Shown here piece after piece: positions 1 to 12,632 of a stretch of 34,984 nt of DNA. The first letter of the stretch is position 1, and each line of letters starts with the position of its first letter. The translations under genes and the position numbers were made by a program. This DNA comes from Chromera velia (taxonomy: Eukaryota; Sar; Chromeraceae), in contig JAHBMJ010001672.1 in the NCBI GenBank assembly GCA_018398765.1, positions 10,224 through 45,207 on the forward strand, given 5' to 3'. Below the pieces are notes generated by a model. That model was not told where the DNA came from. It ran no database searches and saw nothing but the letters and a program-made list of their open reading frames with translations.

Positions 1-244
1 TGCCTCAGACCCCCCCCCGAGAAATTGAAGCCCCCCCCTTGCAAGCAAGCCAAAAGATCTTCCCCCCTTTTATCAAAGACCCAAACCAGAAAAACAGCAC
101 ACCACCTCTCTCAAACAATTCGGCCCTGCTCTCCGCTTTCCCCCAGACCACCCAGCACTGCTCAAAACCTTCTGTCCAAATCAACCCGAGAGGGAGCGGC
201 TCTGTCTCCCTTCCCTTCTCCCTCCCTCTCTCCCTGTCTCTCAA
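1..244. other. 3' flank of the exonuclease-like gene
   Basis: This stretch lies beyond the stop codon of the minus-strand gene that ends at 245. It is C-rich on the plus strand, with several poly-C runs and a CT-rich segment near 205-240. It probably holds the 3' untranslated region of that gene. I saw no further exon and no clear polyadenylation signal. Confidence 0.4.
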
Positions 245-369
245 TCAAAAGTGGGGTGCGTGGATGTCCGGCATCTCGTACCTGAGGTTCTTCCAGTGGC
301 ACGCTCTCTGGGCAGAGATCAGGTCCGTGCTCAGGGACCACTCGGGGGTCAACTCCTCGCGCTGCACGG

Positions 370-410
<41 letters not shown>

Positions 411-437
411 ACACACCACACACACCACACACACACG

Positions 438-479
<42 letters not shown>

Positions 480-1767
480 CACACTCATATATACACACTC
501 ATACTCACACTCATACACACACGCATACAAACACTCATGCTCTCACTCAAACACAAAAACATTTACTCACTCATACATACATTCACACACACACACACAC
601 ACATACACATTCTTGCACTCACGGTTGCACACTGACACATACTTCTCCCTACAGAGGGCGGGAGGGGAGAAAGAGGAACATAACACACAAACACTAAGAC
701 AAACAGGATGGTCGACTAATTCCTTCTTCCTTTTTGATCCAAGGATCTTCTCGCCCCACCAGTCCACGTCTCGTTCGCCTCTCAATCTCACGCACAAAAA
801 CAAGCACACCTTAAATGCATTTGCAGATCGAAACGCCTCGAAGGGAAAATTCCCAGCCGAGAGAGCCAAAAGGAGAGACTCATGCATGATCATCTCATCT
901 CCCTGCCTGCCTAACAGACCCAGTGCCGATACATGTCGATGTAGAACCGGACAGAGCGTCCAGCCAACATGAGGATGGAGGGATGGAATGGCCGCCTCAA
1001 GTGGGGCTTCAGAACCTGATCCCTCTCCCCTGTCTCGAAGTGGATCGTCAGCTGGCACTGCCTCTGAACCTGGTCAGCCTCCACCTGCATGAAGCACTCA
1101 CAAACAAAACCACGTACATGAGCACAAACAAGGCGCGAGGAGAAAGAAGGCGAGAGAAAAACGTGCACACGTGTGTGTTTACATGCATGTGTGTACCCAG
1201 AAAGCCCTGCAGGAAAAAAGAAACACGGGGTTGGGTACAGACAGGTGAGAGGAAAAAGAAGAGAAAGGGAAGTGGAATGCTGGCCTTAAGACAAAACTGG
1301 AGACATACAGAGGCACATAGACATACCAGCAAGCCGGAAGGATTCCAACATAGGCGGAGAGACTCGACGGGACACAACAACAAAAAAGAACAAAGCCAGA
1401 GAGCAGCAGAATAAAGATCGAGGTCTCCCGGACATAGAGGTAGATAAGGCAGGCAGCCAAGCAGTCAGGGTTTGAGAGAAAGCAGTGTTTTTGGATTCAT
1501 CTTCTCCCCTGGCCCTTGCAAGCCGACCCGCGCACACACAATACAGGTATTACAGCAAAAGGTGAAAGGAAAAAGTCCCCGAGAGTGCCCTATCCCTCCC
1601 TTCCTCCCTCTCCTACCTTTGCCTGGTCAGGGATCTTGTCTGTCTCTGTGTCCTTGACTATGTGGTAGAACTTCTTGAGGAATCGGGGGGCTTCGTTCTT
1701 CTGGCGCTTGTAGGCGACCTCGGCCTGTTTTTTTGGGTTGGGGGGGGGGTGAGGGAGGAGGGCGCGC

Positions 1768-1812
<45 letters not shown>

Positions 1813-4800
1813 TTGTTATGATGGATGAACATGCAGATGAGAGGGCGAACAAATATACAAATAGAGAGGGCAAGACAAACGAAAAGACAGGAGCAACTTG
1901 CCCGTACAATGACTGAGAGGGACGACGCATCCATAAGAGCAAAACTCCAAATTCCTTTTTTTTCAGTAATCGACAAATGAGAGTCACACACGTGAAACTG
2001 AGAAAGGATGTAAAATAGGTCCCCCCTCTCTCTCTGTCTCCTTTCATTCTTAACCACCAGGCCAGGCCCCGACCGACCGACCGACCGACCAAGATCAGAT
2101 CGAAGACCTTCTTGAGAGTCACCCCGTACTGGTGGTACAGAGCGTCCGAGTCGTTCCTGCACAGAGGGGGGGGGAAATTGAAAGGAAAAGAGCGCAGAGG
2201 AAGTCTGGGGGAACGGGGATCGGTGCATGGGCGGATGGGCCAAGAGATCGTCGGGCAACACACGAATCAAAGACAGACTGATAGAGGGGAAAGAAAGAGA
2301 AGGACACAGAGAGCAGCTTTGAGCATGTGTTCGTATTTACGACGTCTGTCGAATTATCGATCGTTCGCTCGTTCGTATGTGCGTGCCTTTCATCTGTCTG
2401 CCTTTCTGCCTGTCTGCCCCTCCATCTGTGTGTCTGTATCCCTTCTTGGGAACGCCCGAAGGCCTGAAGAAAGGAAATGGAAACAAAGCTGCCGTCCCAC
2501 CACAAGAAAAAACAAGACGAACCCCCNCCCCCCCCCCCCCCCCACACACACACACACAAACACACCGAGGGTCAGTCCATATTTTGAGAACGGTGTCATC
2601 CTCAAAGAAGCTCTTGAGAGAGGAGCCTCCGGTGGGTGCGGTGATTTCAAACACCTTGGGGGGCCTCTCCATCGGCTCTCTCTCTTTTTCCTTCGGTTTC
2701 TCTGCTGCTTCCTCAGCAGGCTTCTCTTTGCTCTCTTCGTCCTTCTCTGCGGAGTCCTTTGCCTCCTCACCTTCTTCCTTCTTTTCCTCTTCTTTCTTCT
2801 CTTCCTCCCCCTCCTTTTTCTCTTCCGACTCGGCAGGAGGCTTCTCTGTCGCCTCCTTCTCCTCAGTCTTTTCCTTCGCCTCCCCCTCTGCCTCCTCTTT
2901 CTTCTCCTCTTCTTTCGGTTTCTCCTCTCCCTCTGCCGCCTCCTCGGCCGGCTTCTCCTTCTCCTTCTCCCCCTCAGCTTCCTTTTCCTTCTCATCCTTC
3001 TTCTCTTCCACCTTCTTCGGGGGAGGGGAAGGGGGACGCTTGGGCTGTGCGGCGCCTGTCAGAGCGGCGTACTTGGACGAGAGAAGACATCTGAGATCAA
3101 TGACGTAGACAGTCTTGGGGTCACTGCCAAGGGAGAGGTTCAGGAAGGAAATACTCCCATGGCGGGAAATGCGCTGTCCCTCAAAACTGCATGCCACCAT
3201 GGGGTGCAGAAGCTTCTCTCTATCCTCGGGAGAGAGGCCTTCATAGTGGTCATCGGACTTTTTCTCTTTCTCCTTCTCTTTGTCCTTATCCTTCTCTCCT
3301 CCCTCTTCCTTCTCCTTCTTCTCTTCCTTTTCCTTCTTCTCCTTCTCCTTCTTCGCGGCCTCGAGGCGCTTCTTTGCGCCTGCCTGCTCTTTCTTCGCAG
3401 GAATGACGTAGGCATCGTAGATGGACAGGAAGTTCATTAGGGACGTGTACGAATTGACAAGCACGAGCTTGTTGGCTGCTGCTTTGAATGCCTCAGCATC
3501 GGTAGTTTCGTACTCCTTCAAATACCAAAGGATCTCGGGACCTGTTTTCTCTTCCACTTTCTCCGTTTCCTTCTCTTCCTTCTTTTCCCCTTCCTCTTCT
3601 GTTTTCTTCTCTTCTTCTTTCTCCTCCTTGTCCTCCCCTGTCTTCTCCTTCGCCTCTTCCTCAGGAGGCTTCTCCTTCTCCTCACCCTCACCTTCACCTT
3701 CTTTCTCCTTCTTCTCATCAGTCTTCTCAACGGCGGCAGCCGCGCCTTTTCTGTCCCCCCTATCCCTTCCTGCCTCCCTTCTCAACTTTTCCTTTTCCTT
3801 GTCTGCCTCAATCTCATCCTCTCTCTTCTCACGGGACTCCACTGTGAAACCACCGAAGGCAAAGTAGAGAGCAGTGAACAGAGGACCATCTGCAATGCGC
3901 TTGTAGGTAAGGTCATCCAGGGATCGGCCCTTGGCGAGACCTGCAGCAGCGACCTTGAGACGGAAAGAGGTGAGTGCCTCGACGATCTTTTTTGCCGTCT
4001 CTTTGGCACTCACACTGTCTCCCTCGGGCGCCTTCACCACAGCCTCGACGACTGCACAAAAGAAGGGGTCGGAGGCATCGGACGTCTCCGTGCCTTCCAA
4101 AAGGAAGGAGAACAGCTTCCCCGGATCTGCCTTTACTTCCTCTGCCCCCTCTGCCTTCTTCGCCATCCAACCCCCCACAAACATATCTACCCTGCCTGCC
4201 TTGGCAGCGGTCAAATCGGAAAGTGCAACAGCAGTGCGTAGAGCAGCAGCATCGGAGCCAGTGTCCTGAGCGAAACCATACAGCTCGGTGGGGGCCGCAC
4301 GGGCACAAGCACGCTCAGCCACAGAGGTAGCAAGGGCAGTCATGGTAGCCTCTTCCGGGGCAGAGACGGGGGGAGACAGTGCAGAGAGTGCGGAGGATGC
4401 GGTCTCGACGGCAAGAGGCACAATCTTTGCCTTCGCGTCGGCAGCGATGGTCTCTGCAATCTCCTCTCCCTCAGGCACAGAAGGAAGGACAGCTTTCCAG
4501 GGAAAGCAGACCTCGATGCGGTGCAGGTCCCAGGGACGGTGGGGATATCTGGGTTGGCCCTGGAAGTGCCCCCCTCTTCCCCCCCGACCCCGACCTCTTC
4601 CTCGCCCCCCGAACTGATGATGATCATCCATACGCCCCCCCCTGCCTCCCATAGGCCCCCCCCGCCCACCGTGAAAACCCCCGCGCCCCCTTCCCTGATA
4701 CCCCCCACCCCTGTGGAAAGGCATGTGACCAAACGTCTGCTGATCATAACTGTTTGGGTGATACCCCCCCCCTCGACCTCCATGAAATTGATTGAAACCT

Positions 4801-5201
4801 TTCCCTCCTCCACGCCCCCGTCCACGTCCACGACCGCCCCACTGCCCCCCGCCCCCTCCACCCTGGTGCCCCCCCTGGCGATTGTCGAACGGAGAGGGCT
4901 TGGTGAAGACGCCATTCACGTCCTCGTACTGGCCCTGCTGCCCCTGCGCTGCTTGCTGCTGCTGCCGCTCCCTCGCCTGCATGTGCATCATCTGCTGCTG
5001 CACGGCGAACTGCTGCTGAAAGTGGAGGGTCTGCTGGCTGTACATGGAGAAACCCACAGGCTGCTGCGCAACCGCCTGCTGAAACATGGCGGGATTCACC
5101 CCCATCTGCTGGAGCATGGAGGGATTCACGTACTGCTGGGGCTGCATTTGCCCACCCTGAGCCTGAGAGTGGCTCTGTGCAGCCTGGGGGTACCCCTGCA
5201 T
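245..5201 (-). CDS. RGG-rich EXD1-like 3'-5' exonuclease-fold protein, probably inactive
   Basis: Five exons join in frame: 5201-2566, 2156-2090, 1724-1617, 1084-920 and 361-245, giving 1030 aa with a TGA stop. Residues 1-105 are Gln/Met-rich, about 105-225 are RGG/RGRG repeats (likely RNA binding), about 230-430 look helical, and Lys/Glu-rich stretches follow. The exonuclease fold begins near 570 and shows FEGQRISRHGSISFLNL, VYVIDLRCLL, LKSFFEDDTVLKIWTDP, RNDSDALYHQYGVTLKKVFD and RSVRFYIDMYRHW, the order seen in RNase D/EXD1-type DEDD nucleases. The first Asp of the DxE motif is Ser672 (SFE), and the last motif, normally YxxxD, reads LAGRS with Ser981; Glu674 and Asp881 remain. I infer an RNA-binding pseudonuclease, as described for animal EXD1. 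Two charged inserts of about 50 and 145 aa split the fold. An upstream non-coding or short coding exon is possible, since TTGCAG precedes the start codon at about 5232. Confidence 0.8.
371..480. repeat. (CA)n microsatellite at a 3' splice site
   Basis: A nearly pure CA tract with a few CCA and GCA variants and a short TA end. It lies in the last intron of the exonuclease-like gene. Read on the minus strand it is a (TG)n tract that ends six bases before the CAG acceptor of the final exon (361-245). Further short CA tracts follow to about 640. Confidence 0.9.
1771..1806. repeat. (GA)n microsatellite
   Basis: Thirty-six bases of pure AG dinucleotide in intron 2 of the exonuclease-like gene (1725-2089). 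On the transcribed strand it is a CT tract about 45 bases upstream of the CAG acceptor at 1725-1727, so it could serve as part of the polypyrimidine tract. A G-run (1740-1749) lies between the two. Confidence 0.9.
2522..2565. repeat. Poly-C run with one undetermined base, then (CA)n
   Basis: A C-run of about 21 bases contains an undetermined base (N) at 2527 and passes into (CA)8. On the minus strand the TG repeat starts at the exon 1 donor itself, so the GTGTGT donor is the first unit of the microsatellite. The run lies in intron 1 (2157-2565), so the N does not affect coding sequence. Confidence 0.9.
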
Positions 5202-6031
5202 TTCCTCGTACGCTTTTCTGCGCGTGTCTGCAAGGAATCAGTAAAAACAGGAGGGGAAAACGTCAGAGAAAGAGCAGGGAGGCAAAAGACTGGGCTGGTC
5301 AAGAACAAAGACAGCGCGAGAAAGCGCAGGAAAGAAAAACTGACGTCTCCAAAAAGTCGCTCTGCGAGATGAGGAAGTCAATCACTTGGAGACTCTCTCA
5401 CTCTCTCTCTTCCCAAAAAGTTCTACCGACGGAGATAGAGAGATCCTCGAAGAAAGGAACCGTCAGACAAACTTTTCTCTCCGATAAGAAGGTTTGAAAC
5501 ACAGGCAGCCAGCTGAAAATAGGGGATCGATGGTGCAAAGGGATCGATTGAGTGCATGGGAGACAGCTTCAGTCTCCCGAAAATCGCGAGAACGCGGACG
5601 GTTATTGCAAGGGCCCGGAAAGCGATCGAACTCTGAAATGTCAACGGACACTCACTGCATGACCCGGCCCGGAAAGTCTGAGTCGTACGTGGCCCGGAAA
5701 GCGATCATGCTCTCAGCCGGCAGTTCTCGGCGGCCCTCGTCGGTATCTCGTCGGTGTATGTATTCTCAGTTCAACGTTGTACTTCCTCATTCGTTTCATA
5801 ACCGCTGCTTCACGCAGGCAGTGAGTCTGAACATCTGGTCCTTCTCTGTCGTTTTTTGTGAAAATTTGAACCGCTGTTGTACTTTTCTTTTCCATGCAGA
5901 GGGACTCAGACTGACGAGACGGCAACCCGACAAAGAGCTCCTTCCTTCAACATATCCGGTCGAAGAAGGCGGTTCCTCCTCATTTTTTGTATGCCCCTTG
6001 AAAAACGTATGAGACAAACAGACAAGGCACG
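5202..6031. promoter_or_regulatory. Shared spacer between two divergent genes
   Basis: This 830-bp spacer separates the start codons of the minus-strand exonuclease-like gene and the plus-strand Mrd1 gene, so both promoters or 5' leaders should lie here. It holds a CT-rich stretch near 5395-5420 and two copies of a 'cggcccggaaag' word (5665-5677 and about 5690-5702), with a related 'gggcccggaaagcgatc' at about 5609-5625. The core 'cccggaaag' thus occurs three times within 95 bp. I see no clear TATA box. That the repeated word is a transcription-factor site is inference only. Confidence 0.5.
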
Positions 6032-7645
6032 ATGGAGAAGACTTCTCGCCTGATCGTGAAGAACATCCCGAAGCACGTGAACGAGAAACGACTGAAAGAA
6101 CACTTCGAGACCATCGATGTTCAGGTCACAGACTGCCGTATTGCAAAAACTGCGCAGGGAAATACCAGGCAATTTGGATTTCTGGGTAAGTTTCTTTTTC
6201 GCGCTTCTCTTTTCCACGCAGCCACAGCGATGATGAACACACCCTCTCCCCATCCTGTTCCTCAGTCTCCGTCTCCTTCTCTGCACTCACACCGACGCAG
6301 CGTCTCCTGAAGTCTACACCGTTGTGTTTGTTCGGGTGCATTCTCTCACTCCCCCACTGAGCTGCTTTCCTTCTCAACGCACTCTACGCAGGCTTCAAGG
6401 ACGAAGCACAGGCAGAGACCGCCTTGAATCACTTCAACCGGACCTTCATTGACACCTCGCGGGTGGAGGTCAACTTTGCATTGCCGCCATCGTCGGAGGT
6501 CAGTCAGCGCGGTGCAGACCATAAGAAGGAATGGGAAAAAACGCGAGGCTGGTATGGGAGCATCCGTGCTTCGTCTATTCGGCAGGCTTCAAGGAACAGA
6601 AGAGCCTGTAAGAATGTATCAAAACCATCCAGGCATCCAATTATTGACAGACTGTCCAAGCTTTTCTTTCGTTGGTACTGCAGATCATCCGCGACCTGCC
6701 TTTTAGTTGAAATGGAGGCCCGCACGGCACCAGACAGCTAGACAAAACTCAGTGGCCGTGACAGGGCCAACTCTCCACAGCCTCCCTCTGATGTCTGTTC
6801 GTCTGGCTACTTCTGTCTGTGTGACTCCCCGGTTTGTCCTCTGAAATGATTCATGTGTGTACCCGTTCTGCTGGCTGCTGCAGAAGTTGTCCCGCCCTTG
6901 GAGTCGACACTCGAAGGGCTCGTCTGCCCACCAGAAGGCATTTCCGCATTTGTATAAGGAGGGGGAAGGGGAGGAGAAGGAAAAAGAATCGGGGAAGAAA
7001 AAAAGGGGAAAGGCAGAGACGGATGAGAGAGACGGAAAGAAAGCCAAGAAAGGAAACGAATTGTTTGACGATCTTTTGGACGTGATGGGGGGGTCAGGAC
7101 AGCAGCAGGGGGTGAGAAATCGGCAGCGGACAGAGGCTTTAGCTCGGTTAGGAGGGAAGGGAACGTGTGTGATTGAAGAGAAAGTAGATCGAGCAGGGAA
7201 AGCAGGAACGTCCTCTACGCGTGTGCACGTCCAATTTGATGACGATGACGATGAGGAGGGGGAGGAGACGGGAGGTGCGGGTGTGAATGATTTTTCAGGT
7301 TTGGATGATTTGATGTTGGGCGGTGAGGAGGACGAGGAAGTTTTGCGGAGACGGCAGCGGGAGAAGATCAAGAAGGAAGCAGAGGATGACGACATGGCAT
7401 GGTTGCAGCGACACAAGGGGGGTGGGGGAGGAAAGGGGGGGGGAGATTCGAGCAAAAATCAGGAAGATTCGGAAGAAGAGGACGAGGACGAGGAAGAGGA
7501 GGAAGGGGAAGGCGATGAAAGTGAAGAAGAAGATGAAGAAGTGTCTCCACAAAAGCCAAAGTCTCATCCCCCTTCATCCCCTCCACCGTCCTCTTCATCC
7601 CCGAAGAAAGGTTTCGAAAAGAGCAAATCACGCGTCCCTTCTCCC

Positions 7646-7677
<32 letters not shown>

Positions 7678-10600
7678 GGAGGACGGGGTTGCAGAGAATC
7701 TGGCAGACGGGGATGCTGGTGAGACTGCACGTTTGTATTTAACGAATTTGGCTTACAGCTGCTCAGAGGCTGATCTTCGGTCCTTGCTTGCCCCCTTCGG
7801 CGAGCTTGTGGAGGTTCATATCAGAAGGAGGGAGGATACAGGGGCGCATAAGGGCAGCGCGTTTGCGCAATTTGTCTTTCCTGAGCACGCACTTGCGGCT
7901 CTTTCCCGTCTCCATCTATCCGTGTTCCAAGGAAGATTGCTTCACGTTCGCGGTGCGGCTCCTAAACCCGTGAAGGGACCGGCAATGGAGAAAGTACAGG
8001 GGGGTCGATCAAAGGCAAAGAGCTCTTTCAAGAAAGAACAGGAGGAGCGGAGACGAAAGCAGGCAGGGGATGAAAGAAGTTGGAATTTGCTTTTTGTGAG
8101 TGCGAACGCTGCAGTAGATTCTGTGGCTGCTTCTCTGGGTGTGGAGAAGAGAGAGCTGATGGACTTGGATTCGGATGCGCTAGCAGTTCGCGTTGCTTTG
8201 GGAGAGACGGCAGTGTTAGGTCGTACCCGTGAGTGGTTGCGCAAGGAGGGTATTCGGCTGGACGCCTTTGAAAGGAAAGGTCGGGCTGATAGATTGTCAC
8301 TCTGCTTTTTTGTTTGTTTCCATCTTTTGGGTGGACAAAGAGGACCACTATTTTGGTCGGGCGGTTGTGGAACAATTGCTCCTCAGCGCAGAAAGAAAAC
8401 GCAATTGTGTTGGGATACACGAGAGAGTGTGTGCTCAGCAGAAAGATCAACGAAACACCACTATCTGCCTCCTTCGTGTATCGTTCACTTGTAAAAGTCT
8501 TGGGGTCTCCCTCAAATAATTCCACATCAATTTGAGAAACGCGCACTCTGCATCCAAAAGACGATGTCTTGAATGGTCGTTTGTCGGTCCCACACGGCAG
8601 AATTTCACCCAGTCAGAGATTGCTTCAATTAGTGGCTGACTCTCCGAACAGCAGAGAGAGTTTTCCCAGTGAAGGAACATTCCTCTTTCTCTCTTTCTGT
8701 CTGTCTGTCCAACCTCCTTCCTGCAGGTGCAACTCTCTTGACAGCCTCTGCTAGCGCGGAAGAAGGGGGAAAGGCACGCAGCGACGACACCCTCATCGTG
8801 AAACACTTGCCTGCACATACGACGTGAGTCGAGTCAGGGGGTAGGAAGCAACGAAGGGGAAAGGGAGTGAAGGCAGGGGCGCTGGTCTGGTTGCTTTCCG
8901 TGCTAGTTGTGGGTTACTGACTGTGTAGTTTTGTCTGTCAGTAAATCTTTGCGTCTCCTCGCGGGCTGTCTGTTTGCCTGTGTGTCTGTCTGTCTGCCTA
9001 CGTGCACGTGTTTCCACCTCTCTTTGTGTCATTATGCAATGATGTCTTTTTCTTTGTACTGCTTCTTCTTCATTTTCGGTCTGTCTGTGGAAAGAGAAAG
9101 AGAGAGAGAGAAAGAACACATTTGTTTGGTTTTTGGGAATACGTCTGCCATTTGACCTCGTATCCGGCCGCCCCTTTTTCTGTCAAGTGAGCACAGAGTG
9201 GTTGTTTGCTTGGGACGCGTGCTCACTATGCACTTTTCCCCTGAGTAGTAAGGGCAATGCGTTTGTGTGGTACCAGCGTTTTGTTTTCTTCGTCAATTGC
9301 GGCTTTGAACGATGGTTCCTTTCCACTTACGTTCTTGCGTATTTGGACGTCACGTCCTCCCCCCAACACTTTTCCCACGATCAGTCTGCTTGACAGGAAC
9401 ACAAAAATATTTCTTTTCTTTGTCATGCACCTTTTGACGCCTCGTGTCTCCCCCCCTGTTGTCTCTCTGTCGATGTCCCTGCCTGTGAGTGAGGCTCCTT
9501 TGCGTACCCTGGAAGGGACGTGTCTTTGGAAGCTTTGTCGTTTTCAAGAGGTGATTGAAACAACAGAAGAAATTTTCTCCCTCCTTTCCCCCTTGAATGC
9601 AGCGCTGATGACCTCAAGGCCCTCTTCAAACAACATGGCCGCCTGGGTGGGTGCTGCCTCTGTCTTCTTTTTTGCTCTAGCTGTTGTGACACATCGTTTG
9701 TTTTCTTTTCTCTCGGTTTCCTTTTCCCACCATGCCTTGCAAGCCCTCTGTGGGTTGATGGAAGAATCGAGTGGTGGTATGGGTGGGTGGGAGCCGTATC
9801 GTGCAGTGACTGAATGGCCCGCTGACTGCGTGGAGAAAGAATCTGAATGTCTTCTCTGGCTTGCCCAGTATCCTCTCCCTTTCTGTTCGTTACTCTCTGT
9901 TTCCATTTGTTCCTTCATAAATCAAATATTTCTGTCTGATAGTGTTCATTCTTTTCTGTCACGACGGTCTCCTCTCCCATTCGACTTGTCGTCTTTCTAT
10001 TTTCTCTGTTCTCTGTTTCCAGTCGCTTCAATTGATTCGATTTGTCCGTCCGTGCAGAACAAATCTCCGTTGCCCCCTCGGGAACTTGCGCGGTCGTGCG
10101 GTTTGACTCCCCTCCCGCTTGTGACGCGGCCTTCAAGCGACTCGTGTACAGACCCTTCAAGTAAGTGAGTTGGGCTGCATCGTTTGTCTTGGATACTTCT
10201 CTGCATGGTCGACTGACTCGCTTAGTCGACGATTTCATTTTTTGTTCTTCTGCATTCTCTGTCATCCTCACGCCCATCCGCGTTTCGCCATTCTGTCTTT
10301 GGGCTTTTCCCATCCGCACAAAAATCCCCTGTGTTTGAACAGATAAGGAAGCGAAGAGAAGAAAGAAGACTGCCAGACCGAAAGAGTAACCTGCCCGCAG
10401 AGCTTTTTGTCCGTGTCTCCCTCTCCCTTCAGGCTCCCTCCCTTTTTACCAGCTGACTGTGCTAAGAAAAGAGACACCATTTTTGACTCCGTCCTTTGAC
10501 TCACTCTCTTTTTCGGATTGCCTGCAGAGGAGCCCCCCTCTACCTTGAGCGTGCCCCTGAGGATCTGTACGTGAAGAAGAAACCCCAAGCGGGGAAGGAA

Positions 10601-11202
10601 AAGGGAAGTAAAGGAAAGGAAGAGAGAGAAGAGGAGGAAGATGACGAAGAGGCTCCCTCTGCTTCCGTTACCAAAACCAGACCGATGGAGGAGGAAGAGG
10701 AAGTTGACGAGGAGGAGGACGAGAGTGCCCCCACTCCCGTGTCCCTTTTTGTGAAGAATTTGGCGTTTAAGACGACAGACGAGGCCCTCTCCCGTCTCTT
10801 CTCCAAAGCCAAAGGATTCAGGAATGCAGTCGTGATGAAAAAGAAGAAAGCCGCAGTCAAAAAGCAAACCAAAGGGAAAGAAGAGGAGGCAGAGGACGGG
10901 GAAGGAGGTCAGTCAGTGAGCCCGAAATCCGAAGAGGAATTTGCGTCATTTCTCTTCGGGGTTCTCTTCTTCCCTGCCGTCTGTCTCCAGATGATTCGCT
11001 TGAGAATGACTATCTATCTGCCTTTTTGAACATTTGGTTTTTGGTTCTCGCTGTTCCGGGAATGCGCACTCACCCGTGTGAGGGGACGCGGACTCCTTGT
11101 AGGATGAGGATGAGAGTGCGTGTGTATAGACAGAGGTCTGCCTGCTTATCTGTCCACCTGTCTCTCATATCATTCCTCTTCTTCCTGCCCATCTTTTCTT
11201 CA

Positions 11203-11239
<37 letters not shown>

Positions 11240-12377
11240 ATGTGTGTGTGTGTGTGTGCAGAGGAAGCCTCTCTGTCGATGGGTTACGGGTTTGTGGAAT
11301 TTGACTCCCACGCGAACGCTCGCGGCTGCATGAAGAAGATGCAGGGAGTCGTGCTGGATGGCCATGAACTCGAGCTGAGGGTCTCTGCAAACAGGGGCGG
11401 GGGGGCTGTCGCATCTTCTTCTGCCGGAAAAGGAAAAGAGGCAAGCGGCAAGACCAACTTGGTAAAGGCAGGAAAGCAGCAAAATGGAGGGATGGTCGCT
11501 ATCAAGACCAACAAGCTTCTCGTGCGCAACCTCGCGTTTGAGGCTTCTAAGAAGGATGTCCGTCGCTTGTTCTCTGCCTATGGTCAGTTGGCGGCAGTGC
11601 GCATTCCGAAAAAGGCAGACGGCAACGGACGCGGGTTCGCTTTTGTTGACTTTGTCGCGAAGGCGGACGCTGCAACGGCTGCGGAAGCCCTTCAGCACAC
11701 TCACCTGTATGGGCGTCGTCTTGTGATCGAACCTGCGAGTGAAGACTCAGGACTCTCAACAGAGTCGGCAATGGAGAAAGCGGTCAGTCAGTCTGTCTGT
11801 CTGTTTCCCTCCTTCTATGCAGCGCTGCCCTTGATCTCTCTTTCTGCGTGGTGGCATTGCTTTTGTATGAAGAAAACGTCTGGCAGTAAGTTGAGCAAGA
11901 GAACGGAGTCGTCCGAGTAGTGAGTCAGAAGAGCAGTCACTGAGACAGTCAGTAGGCAATCGTGTCCAGTTTGTCTCGTTCGTAAGCTGAAGAATCTACT
12001 TTTCAGTCCGTCGATCTACTTTTCTGAACTTCTTGCTTTGTCCTTTGTGAAGCAGTTGTCTTTTTATGAGATCCTCTGTTTGCATGTCTGCTCCACTTTC
12101 TATTTTACATCAGCAAACGTCAAAGCAAGAAGAATCAAAGAACAAGAGAAAGACAGCATTTGTGTGGAGTGAAGGAGCGATCAACGAGCAAAGAGTCAGG
12201 CAAACAAACAGACAGAAAGAAAGAAAGAAAAAAAGAAAGAAAGAAAGAAAGAAAGAAAGACAGCCAGACAGACAGAAGGAAAGACAGACTGACAGACAGA
12301 CAGACAGACAGACAGACAGAAAGAAAGAAAGAAAGAAAGACAGACAGACAGACAGACAGACACACAGACAGAGAGAC

Positions 12378-12408
<31 letters not shown>

Positions 12409-12505
12409 GAGTCAGACAGACAGAAGGAAAGAAAGACAGAGAGACAGACAGACAGACAGACAGAAAGAAAGAAAGACAGACAGACAGACAGACAGACAGA
12501 AGGAA

Positions 12506-12540
<35 letters not shown>

Positions 12541-12557
12541 AAGAAAGATAGACAAAA

Positions 12558-12592
<35 letters not shown>

Positions 12593-12597
12593 AAGAA

Positions 12598-12632
<35 letters not shown>

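Noticed and set aside
915-919. Stop codon just after the exon 4 end as the true end of the exonuclease-like gene
   Set aside because: A GTCTGT donor precedes it, and a phase-0 exon at 361-245 with a clean CAG acceptor and its own stop follows. The short ending remains possible as an alternative form.
2337-2560. Extension of exonuclease-like exon 1 beyond 2566 into a Cys/Val and poly-Gly stretch
   Set aside because: That stretch is the (GT)n and poly-C part of intron 1. Splicing at 2566 to 2156 restores the conserved RNDSDALYHQ segment.
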